NCBI GenBank assembly: GCA_903813345.2
Contig: CAIIXF020000010.1
Location: 15,680,181-15,694,180, forward strand
Source: Owenia fusiformis
Lineage: Eukaryota; Annelida; Polychaeta; Sabellida; Oweniidae
DNA length: 14,000 bases
Reading direction: 5' to 3'
Position numbers and translations under genes: made by a program. Numbering within the stretch: position 1 is the stretch's first letter; each line of letters begins with the position of its first letter. The notes under the pieces were generated by a model. The model ran no database searches. It was not told where the DNA came from and saw nothing but the letters and a program-made list of their open reading frames with translations. Shown piece after piece: positions 1-9,500 of this stretch.

Positions 1-764
1 ATTAACCTGAAATATTTTATGTTAGAAACACAAAAAAACTTTGAAATTTGAAATAAAAAAGGCGGGCAAAAATGCTTTTACAGTCATTCTGATTCATTAT
101 CCGAGGTGAGGTGAAGTCAGTTATAACAGAAGCAATAATAAGTATACTACTGAGAATCCTTACATGAAATATAGCCAGGCTTTGTGAATTAAAATCCAAA
201 TTTATTATTCCACTGTATTGAACGTGCTCTTTTCACCAAATCTCCATTCCATATTAATTTGATAATTCCATATATCACAACGCCATAAATCCACAAAAGC
301 TGTGATAAGCCAAACTGTTAAAGATTAATTATTTAATTCCTATATGCATAAAGTGAATTTCGTGCGCGGCCATAAAAACATATGTGTGTATTTTAAGGAA
401 GTTGTAGAACTATGTTGATATTACACTTCTGCTCTGAAACTGGGATCAAATATTTTTCATTGTAAAGTGCACTCGATATTGAAGTTTTAATTGAGTCAAT
501 CTTTTGAAAAAGCAAATACACTACTGAAAAAATAAATAACATAACGGTTAAATTGAAATCGAAATCCTGTTTGTATTATCTTTTCTGCGCGTTCTCTTGT
601 GAATAAAACGATTTCACTTTGAGTAAAGTAGATTGAGTTGTGAAAGAAAACTCCTTGAGAAATATGCACCGTATTACAACACAAAGATTCTGCATATTTT
701 TTAAACTGTTATGGTCGATTCAAAAAATGCACTTACCAAAATTGGAGTTTCCCACACTACGTAT

Positions 765-780
765 CTCATGACGTCATGAG
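765..780. promoter_or_regulatory. 16-bp palindrome with a full CRE (TGACGTCA)
   Basis: CTCATGACGTCATGAG is a perfect 16-bp palindrome centred on TGACGTCA, the consensus full site for CREB/ATF bZIP dimers. It lies about 2.6 kb upstream of the start codon. The match is seen directly; function is inferred, and one full CRE in several kilobases can occur by chance. Confidence 0.35.
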
Positions 781-1708
781 GCAAATTAATGATATCTTGC
801 AGATGTCTACATCCTTAACCGCTTATGCATCTCTTTTCAAACACTACATACTTTATGGTTTAATTGTTGCGATTTGATACCGTACATATTTCAAGAACAC
901 CAACTTAAGTGGCCCAATCTTTCATCCAGCAAACTAAACTGAGGTTTAAGTGTTTGAGGTTGGGCTAAACATTCTCCCTTAATAAATTGCCTAATACTCA
1001 AAGAATGCGAAGTTTGCCTGTCAATTGGATAGAGTTCTCCGAATGCATAAATAAAATCAATAAAATAAACTGTTGGTTTAATTTTCAATAGTCAATATTG
1101 AGCTCAATAAAGGGTTTAGTAAGAGTTGAAAAGGGTTTAATTGCATTGGATTTATACATTGAATATTTCTACTATTATCCAAGACAAATTCATTTAAACA
1201 CAATTGACAAATATGTAAGACATGAACATATATTAATTAGCGTTAACCAAAACTGAAAAAATAAAAAAAGGAACCGACAAACCGATATGTCTCAGAATCG
1301 TAAATAGTAGTTTGATTCCCGGGGTTTGATTACTATCAAGCATTTCGAAGGAAGGAAAGCCATTGCAAGACATTTATATTCCAAAAGTGAAAAATAAGGC
1401 AATAACCTTCAAAGCCTGTTATTCCATTATTCAACGTAAGACGGTTTGTAATAATCCTTGGAGGCATATATCCTGTGTGTATTACGTTCATAATAATCCA
1501 AGAATTTACTCAATTCCCGGGAGTAAGCCTATACACTGGACGAAAACGCTTGAGCTGTATTTGTGCCATGGCAGGGGAGGTAATTTGCATAGGTTATAAC
1601 TTATTACCCTAACACATGCTTTTCAAGGGGGTTACATTTCGGAACATTGAAACGATACGAAAGGTTATTAAATCTTATGTAATTAACCATGCGACTTGGA
1701 GCTTTTAG

Positions 1709-1730
1709 ACGATATCGATATCGATATCGT
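1709..1730. repeat. 22-bp perfect palindrome of GATATC units
   Basis: Three GATATC hexamers in tandem, flanked by AC and GT, make a 22-bp self-complementary sequence. It could extrude a small cruciform or reflect slippage of a 6-bp unit. No function is assigned. Confidence 0.7.
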
Positions 1731-2809
1731 GAAATTTTTACATTCTTTTGATCAAAAATTTGTGTATATACACTAAAGAATTCATGAATTTTAAGATTTT
1801 TAAGCCAATTTTTGAGCATATTAGAAATGGAGATTCAATTCAATACCGAGTTTTTCGCAACATCGAAAGATTAAAGCTATGTATTTTCAATGGACTTCAA
1901 TTTCTCTATTCGTTTTTTCAAAAATAAATTCAAATCTCAGTTTAATTTGTAATATGATAATAATTCTTAGTCACATGGTGTAATTCAAACAATTTGATTG
2001 GTTAAAGTGGTAAGCTTACATAGAAAAAAGTTAAATTGTATTTTTGAATTTTTTATGGAGCCGAAGGCAATTTGACACTGAAAGGCAGGTTATTGAGAGG
2101 AGATAAAGGGATAAAGGTAGTAAGGGAATATCTCAGTAAGAATTTAAGTATAAGAATTCGCAGTAAGCTTAAGATTTAAATAGTGGAAATCTGTGAAAAT
2201 CTTTTTCAAAAATGGCACCTGAGTTGGGACATTATTATTCTCATACGAAGATGTATGTGCGTAAACTGATGACTACTCATTCTCTCTCTGAGAATGTAGA
2301 TAAGAATGACTGGGCCGGGTCCATCGAATACTTTTGTCGGAAGCCCATCTGCAATATATTACCTGGCCAGCCCTGGAATGCCAAATGCCATAAAAAGTAA
2401 TAGGGCCCCCAAGTACGCTCTGCAATGCAGGGATAGATGTCATCTTGCAACATATATATTGTATACCAAATGAAACAAGGAACTTGAGCAGAGACGACTT
2501 TAGTTTTAAGTTGTTTTTCAAGTTGAATAGGCCTCATATTCGGTGGCAACTGATATTCAGTGAAACAGCCGGCGAAAAGTGACTAATGAAGTGCCACATT
2601 TTTTAACTCTAAGAGCATTATTCTGGCCATGTTCTGGTCAAATGGTGCAGTGTACGCCCGTGAGTGGGCCTTTTAAAAATTGCGAAATCGGGACAACATT
2701 TCTAGGCCTATAGCCAATTAACATTTTTTCGGCCGGTCACTAGCCTACTCGGCTAGGCTTACGTGGGGGCACTAAGACAACCGACTGACTTACAGAAATG
2801 TACAAGATG

Positions 2810-2892
2810 CTTTTAAAAAACGAATAAGATGTTTCTTAGTTGATGATGCTAGTAATTTCAACGGAACATGAATTTCACTTTTAAAAAACGAA
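2810..2892 (+). repeat. Pair of 15-bp direct repeats
   Basis: CTTTTAAAAAACGAA occurs exactly at 2810-2824 and again at 2878-2892, 68 bp apart. The flanks are not similar, so this is a short exact direct repeat and not a recognisable element. Confidence 0.6.
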
Positions 2893-3136
2893 CATTTTAT
2901 CAATGAGCAAAGCAAGCAATGGCGAATGATTTGTTTGTAAACAAAATGGAAGGAAAAAAGAATGCCCGTTTGGGATTTGGCAAATAACCGGTGAATTGAG
3001 CATTGTCATTGGAGATTCGTATAATTCAACAGTAGATAATATATGAAAGTATCTAAAACTTTGAGAAATGTGTATTTAGACTGCTGTTTTCGGGTAAAAT
3101 ATACCACAAATCAATCAGCGTATTCGGAAACATAAA

Positions 3137-3174
3137 TTTTGGCGGGTAAAATCTCCAATCCTATTGGTCAGATT
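3137..3174. promoter_or_regulatory. Candidate proximal promoter: E2F-like site and inverted CCAAT box
   Basis: TTTTGGCGGGTAAA at 3137-3150 resembles an E2F site but is not a perfect consensus. CTATTGGTCAG at 3161-3171 is an inverted CCAAT box with good NF-Y flanks. They lie about 240-270 bp upstream of the ATG, where a proximal promoter would be expected. No TATA box can be assigned with confidence, and the transcription start is unknown. Confidence 0.35.
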
Positions 3175-3400
3175 AGGCCAGTGAACATGTATATTGTGAT
3201 TCATCTTTGATTGAATCACTGTTTTGTTAATAAATAAAGATAAATACACAATCTAAATATAAGGAAAGAGTGTCTCATATTATCATGAAAACAAAAGTAA
3301 AAGTCAATTGGTAGATTAATTTGTAAATTTAACATGTGCAGTAAAAATGTGAAACGATCATCGATTTATCCAGCGGCCATATTGGAAGCTGCACTGACAA

Positions 3401-3414
3401 AACCAAGATGGCGC
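3401..3414 (+). promoter_or_regulatory. Translation start context with YY1-like motif
   Basis: The start ATG sits in ACCAAGATGGCGCG, with A at -3 and G at +4, a strong Kozak context. AAGATGGCG also matches the YY1 core motif that often overlaps start codons near TATA-less promoters. An in-frame TAA at 3342-3344 with no intervening ATG makes this the first possible methionine of an unspliced 5' leader. Confidence 0.6.
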
Positions 3415-3575
3415 GGTTGCGTTTTCCTGGACGACCAGGCCAACGTTTTGGCCGATTAGGCGTTAAATATGGAGCTGATGAAGCCAGAAAGAAAGCTGGT
3501 ACAACATCAACCATGGTGGATAACATCCATCGTGGTCTTAAATATTTCTACGAGCTGTTTGGCGAGTCTGAAGAG
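3408..3575 (+). CDS. KMT2A: Exon 1: menin-binding N terminus
   Basis: This exon encodes residues 1-56 and ends at GAG|GTAAAA in phase 0. Residues 3-11 read RLRFPGRPG, matching the high-affinity menin-binding motif of MLL1 (RWRFPARPG), with the key Phe, Pro and Pro at 6, 7 and 10. The end, GLKYFYELFGES at about 43-54, matches the MLL1 stretch ending RRFRAVFGES just before its LEDGF-binding motif. In human MLL1 these two stretches are separated by over 100 residues of Gly/Ala/Pro/Ser-rich sequence; here the gap is about 35 residues. The exon is locally richer in CpG than its flanks. Confidence 0.88.
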
Positions 3576-6500
3576 GTAAAAGATTTCACATTTTTACATA
3601 TTTTTTTTGGATGCTGCAATCGTTCAGAATTCGTATTCAATTTTAGCCCACGAAATAAGGTCAATCGACGGAATTACATCCATACATCTACAACTGTGCA
3701 TTATCGCTATGTTTCCACACGTAATATGGTGCCACCGATGGGGAGATCGACAGAAAGTGTGTAGAGAAATACGCCTTTCAATTGACAATGATTGTCAGTT
3801 GCATTCCAAAATGGCCACCATTCAATTTTAGATTTTTAACTGTTGCATTGTATTTGCTCACTACCGAGGCTGTGTATGTGCATGGACATTTCCTGATATT
3901 TAAAAACCTGAAGAAATTTTTTATTTATAGCTCTACTTCAGTATAGTCTCCCATATATCCAAATTATCGAGTTAACATAATTTTGGTCGTATTTGTTATT
4001 TTTCCATTGCGATTGGACTTGCAAGGAAGAAAATAGTTGAAAATCTGAGCTTTGGACCATCAAATAAGTGATTGTGTAAAACTTGTCAGTATGCATATAT
4101 TTCTGCTTTTGATTGAACTGATGTTATTTATAGCAAATATAACATTGTCATATATATACAATTCCGACAACTTTTATTTATCATTAGAATTGGCTAGAAA
4201 GATTAACGATCAGATCTGAGAGGATCAGATCATGGATCCTAGCTATAGACCCAAGGCCTTTCAGCGACTGGATCCGATTCAATTTTTATTTGAAATTTTC
4301 AAAATTGTCTCTGATTAGACATTTACATAAGGTCACATTTGATCCATTTTGAGAGCCACATATTGATATCCTATACATTACGATCTAAAATTTAGAATAT
4401 AATTCTCTTTTGACTATTACATAAGCAATCCCACATTTGTTTGTATAAAAACATATGCATACATATTTCTGTTTCTGATTTGAATTGATATTTTTTAGTT
4501 GTCATTTCAAATATATTTTCAATTATTTAAATGTATCAACTTATATAGACCTGATCCAATCTAGAGCAAACTGGCAGTTCACAAGATTTCTTCAGTTTTA
4601 ATTAGATTTACAAATTAATTTTTAATTAGCTGCATATAATTGCAGAAAAGTCATGATTGCTCCATTATCTTCATTGAACCTTTATTAATTTCATATATTA
4701 GAATTTACTAAAAGTAACTTTTATAATATGCTTATCACTGTCTGATGATTGAAAAAATGTATCAATCACAACCATAACTAATTGTCATGAAATCAAATTG
4801 CCAACTTCATTCAGAAGCCTTGCATCAAGCCCCTGTCCCCTCAAACTCCCTGTATAGGCGATGTTAGAAAGAGGATAGGGGTCATACAGGGGCTCAATGC
4901 AAGTCTACTCGTAAAACTATTTTGCATTGATGAGCAATACATCCACGGTACTAAGTCATTCATTTATAGCATCATCGATGTTGAAATATATTCAGATCTT
5001 ACATCAGCAACTTGAACACAGAATTTCTCTATACTATAGTTTGTAACATGCCCTTGCAGATAAGTATATTGTAATAGCAAAGTGAAATTTGGGCTAAACA
5101 ATTGAATTCTGATTCTCAATGCATAATTTCTTTAGACTTAAATTGTGAGCGATAATATATGGTTTAGTTACAAAAGATGCACCTTAGCTATCACAGCTAA
5201 GGTGCTTAGGTCTTATAAGGTCTTATAAAACATATACTTTTCAAAGTATGTTTGAAAATTAAAGAAAGCAATTTATTCCAGAACTGTTCCAGAAGTGTTG
5301 ATTTTTATATTTGAAAGGACAATTACAGTAAAGAACTAACAATCCATTATTTTTAAACATTCTGTAGTTCCACTATTTTCCATTGTTCACCTTGCACACT
5401 TGGATTTGGGGTATTGGATATGAGTTTATTACCAGGGTCAGAGTGATATTTCTTGATAGACTTAAGCAGGATTATCATATGAACAGATCTAACCAATTGA
5501 CTGGTTTATGTTTTACAGGAAGATGAATTTGAAGGATTCAGCCGTAAGGAATTCAAGAAAGCCAGAAACAAATTCAACAAACTTTTGGAGACTGAATTGG
5601 TCAAGAAAACAGATAAAGTGCGAGAAGTTATGACCTTTAGACCATACGCAGTTGGTCAGCCTATCGCAAATGTGAAGAAATCATCCCCAAAATCAAAGTT
5701 GACTTCACCCGCTAAAGTAAAAAACAGAGCACAACATGAGAGGAAAGACCCAGTCAAATCATCAAAGTTCAGTTTCAAGGTTAAACTCCAAGGGAGAACC
5801 AGTGCTATTAATAAGAGTCCTTCTAAAGGAAAGAGTTCTTCCAAATCTCGGAAGAAATCCGACAAATGGACAGAATCTGATGATGAAATTTTGGTGCCAT
5901 CTCCCTCAAAGGTATCAATACCTAAAGCGAGTAAGAATAAGAAAAAAGTTACATCTAAGACTATTTCTAGTAAAATTCTAGCTAGAGTGAAGTCAAAGAG
6001 CCAGAAAACGAAAATAAGGTCAATTGATAAGACTCCTCCAACTGCTGCAGAACCTGTTGCTGATGCAACTGTCGATGCTATCCCAGGTGACAAAGAGGAG
6101 GGGAGTGCTCATAGAATCACTAAACGGAAGTTTTATGCTTATGAGTGGGTTGGGCCGGGACAGCTTGAAAAACCAGTTGTCGTTGATGGTAAACGTGAAA
6201 GGAAACCAAGCAGTAGACTTTTAATGAAGTTCTCTGATGATACCTTTAATCGTAAGCAAGAACAAACTGGAAAAGTGGAGCATCTAAAACGCCAAGGAGC
6301 AAATATTCTACAGAAGGCGAAATTAAATCTAAATAAAGCAGCGCTAAATAGATCTAAGGCTGCGCTATGTAAATCCCTTGGAGAACAAATGAAGAAAGAT
6401 GCTAAGCTGCAACAATCAAAGCAATCTACTGGACATCCTGTATCTTTCAGTATGGATAAATCACCAAAGTTTGGTGAACGACCAGATCTGTCATTATCCC

Positions 6501-9500
6501 CTGTTAGAGGAGAATCAACCAGAAAGGATCAGTCTACTCCTACTAAGAAACCCCAGTTGGGCAACAGTCCCCCAACCTCTCCTCCACTCAAGCTGGCATA
6601 CAAGAAGAAGAGATGTAATGTTTGTCAAAGGGGATTCAATGACACTGTTTTAAAGGATATGTATTATGGTGTCGTTGTGTGCAGGTCATGTAGAACTTTC
6701 CATAGGAAAAATATAGCACAAGGAAGACATATTAAACCATCAAAGGACTGCAGAGGTAAGGGATTCAATTTGATATGCTATGCTTATATTCTCAATTCAA
6801 AACTTAGTTTTCCAATTAAGGCGTATGTTGTTTTTTATGTCACCTCTCCACATGTAGTGACATATTGTTATGGTCTCCAACTATTTTGTGGACTGTGTTT
6901 GGTGTTTGACATCTGTAATAAATGCTAAGTGGTGACATTTTGCATGTTAATGCTTTGTAATTTCTTACGATGTCTTACATTATCTTCATATTATTTCTAC
7001 TTTCAGGGCATTGTACCCTCAGTAAATTGAAATGTGCCTCCTGTCGGGAACAGAAAGCTATTCTGATGCTTCCTAGTTTAGAACAAACAAAGCAGATGCA
7101 AGCTGCTAAGGTGCACAATTTCATTGAGTGGAAACGAACAAGAGAAATCAGTGGGGACTCTCCCATGAGGCAGATATATGATAAGGATATTAAGAGTCCA
7201 GAGATAAATGTAGATATGGATAATCCTGTTAATGAAGATGATTTTGAGAATGTGGATAATGATGACTCATTTGCCATGATTGATGGAGATGATGACTCTG
7301 ACTTTGTGGAAGATGATCTTGCCATGGTTGATTCTGATGGTGATCCAGATTTTAATGCTCCGTCTATCGATAAAAAATCTCCGAAGAAAAAAACTCAATC
7401 TTGGGTTAAAAAATCTCCTCAGAAAAAATCAAGTAAAACTAAAATCAGTTTAGAAGAGAACCCAACTTGTAGGTGTTGCTTCAGGAATTTATTATCAACC
7501 ATTAAGGTGGAGAGCAAAATTAAAACAATCAAGACTTACCAAGGGGTCCCTTGTTGCGAAAATTGCAGGTCACTTTTCCGAAAACAATACGTCAGTGGAT
7601 TATATGGATCAACATTTAAATGTGTATCTCAACAAGCAGGTAAGAGGGGCATTCTTCTTGGCTTTGTTTTGGAACCTATGATTGCAAATCACTGTCTTAC
7701 TAAAATAAGACAATTTATGTTAAAATGAAGGTGTAAAGTTCAAATAAGAGGCAGGATTATTAGGTGATATTTGAGCCATGTTAGTTCAATACTTATTAAA
7801 ATGGTGAAAGTATTTTTCCTACACAAACATTGGCAAAAAAGATAAAGGAAATAAATGTCTCCTTTCTCTACATTCAATGTACATTATTAGAACAGTTTGA
7901 CATTTTACTTCCAGGGTTAGAGAATTCATGTGAAGAATACGAGTCGCTACAATCAAGGTGCAAGAGATGTAAAGTCAAGAAAGCATTAACAATATTTAGC
8001 ATCCCAGAGTCTTTCATACCAAGTGAAAAAATCCTCGCTCAGTTAGGTCTCACCAAAGACATGCTCGGTACTCAAGAGAAGCGGGATGAACTTCTTAAGG
8101 ACACTGCAGTATTTGTTAAACCGCGAAGACCCCTTCCAACAAACCTAAACTTGTCCCAGAAAAAAACTTATCAGAAAAAGATTAAAATGAAACCTATGGC
8201 CTCAGCGCCTGTTCAGTCAGGGAAATATCAGAAAATACACACTGATCCTAAAATCAATAAATTAAATGCTAAAAGGAAATTTTATAAAAGTGGTAAAATG
8301 GAGTGTGCCATTTATCAGCCGGATATGCGACGATTACCAACAAGACCATTATCTGAGAAAGATATCAGAACAGAAGAACGCCACCTTGAACGTATAAGGA
8401 AAGGAAAAAAGATATATAAATATCCAAAGAAATATATTAAAAAGAAATCACCGGAGTATGAAGCTCTTCTGAAGCGGAAAAAATTATTTGAAGGTACAAC
8501 AAGAATGGATGGTTTAAGGGAACCGTGTGTATGTTGTAAGCTTGAAACAGTATTTTTGTACCAGGATTTGCCTTGCTGTACTGCATGTAGGAAGCTGTTT
8601 GGGAAACAATGTGATAAAAGACTGTATGGTTCACAGCTGGTGTGTTTGAAGAAGAGAGGTAAGTTTTACTAAATGCAAGAGATTGAGTTTGTCTACATTC
8701 CTCAAGTTATCCAAAATTCTATTCAAAATTTTATTCAAAATTGAATCTGATATTGTCTTATATCAAATCAGAATATTTCGTTAAAAAATCAGAATATTGT
8801 AAGAAAGCTAACACTAGTTTCTCATTCACTGCTTTGAATGGCCCTGAAAGCTAAAAATGAGATCATTAAGATCTTAGCATCAAAATATAAGAATGTCCCA
8901 AGTTACAAATAATCCTAGGTTAGTATGACTGGCAAATTTAATTTAGCCAATATTTTTGTGGGGTAATATTTTCAATATCACGAGGAATATTTAAAACAGC
9001 TGGTCTTGCATATTCAAGCCCCGTGTTCTCAACTAGTATGAAGACTAAAACATTGAAATTGGTTTGTGGTTGCATAAAACCTCTCTTGAAGTCAGCTTGT
9101 TTTTCATACATGTACCAATTTTGTATGTTTTCACTGTAAATTGCATGTTTTTCACTGCTGTTATTCACAAGTATCCATTTTATGTATGTTTTTCATTGTA
9201 GTGTAGTAAATCACATTCTGCATGCTTAGATTTTTCTACCTATGCCTATTGCCTTATATATTTATAAAGGCTGATGTTATTCTGTTAATTTTACAGATAA
9301 TTGTGTGGGGTATTCTGCTCAAAAGTGTAGGAGGTGTCGTTGGTTGTGCGCCATGGGCAACTTCAAGATACCTGACCAACTGATGCCAACTGAGCATGAG
9401 ATGGAAGCTGCTGATATTGTCCCACTCTCAGAGGACTTTCTTGAAGACTTTGATGGTGAGTTGATTAGAATACTTGGTCTTTAGGAAGACCAGTTCTTTA

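Larger units (their letters stand above)
1..3341. other. Upstream non-coding DNA, no supported gene
   Basis: I see no convincing gene in this 3.3-kb AT-rich stretch. The open frames are short, on both strands, low in complexity and without recognisable domains or matching splice sites. A slightly more GC-rich patch at about 2310-2420 has short overlapping open frames on the minus strand, but none resembles a known family. It is most likely intergenic DNA plus distal promoter of the gene that starts at 3408. Individual motifs and small repeats within it are listed separately. Confidence 0.6.
3576..5518 (+). other. Intron 1 (1,943 bp)
   Basis: It runs from GTAAAA to TTTTACAG and is AT-rich, with no coding signal. 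It contains small inverted repeats at 3779-3801, 4819-4903 and 5179-5205, plus a 9-bp direct repeat GATCAGATC at 4208-4216 and 4223-4231. Splicing it out joins ...FGESEE to EDEFEGF..., which rebuilds the acidic lead-in of the IBD-binding motif. Confidence 0.8.

Noticed and set aside
1363-1599. 78-codon plus-strand open frame
   Set aside because: Starts at a non-ATG codon (TTG), has no family resemblance and lies in AT-rich non-coding context.
2250-2300. TGATGA and CTGA words suggesting a C/D-box snoRNA
   Set aside because: The spacing is too short, there is no closing terminal stem and no C'/D' pair; likely chance.
2273-2549. Two overlapping minus-strand open frames of 82 and 90 codons
   Set aside because: No recognisable domain, no consistent splice partners, and the two frames overlap on the same strand. 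The patch is a little GC-rich, but this is not enough to call a gene.
3378-3386. CCATATTGG as an SRF CArG box
   Set aside because: It has five A/T bases between CC and GG; a CArG box needs six.
5656-6093. 145-codon minus-strand open frame
   Set aside because: It is the antisense shadow of the Lys/Ser-rich exon 2; the hydrophobic composition simply mirrors AAG/TCA codons on the plus strand.
6756-6928. Reading of exon 2 continuing to a stop at about 6926, which would end the protein within module A
   Set aside because: The consensus donor at 6756 and the in-frame acceptor at 7007 complete the second finger. The extension has no domain character and contains a repeat copy.
6614-9355. A separate nuclear receptor gene
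   Set aside because: The modules lie in one continuous frame between MLL-specific motifs, and there is no ligand-binding domain or separate start.
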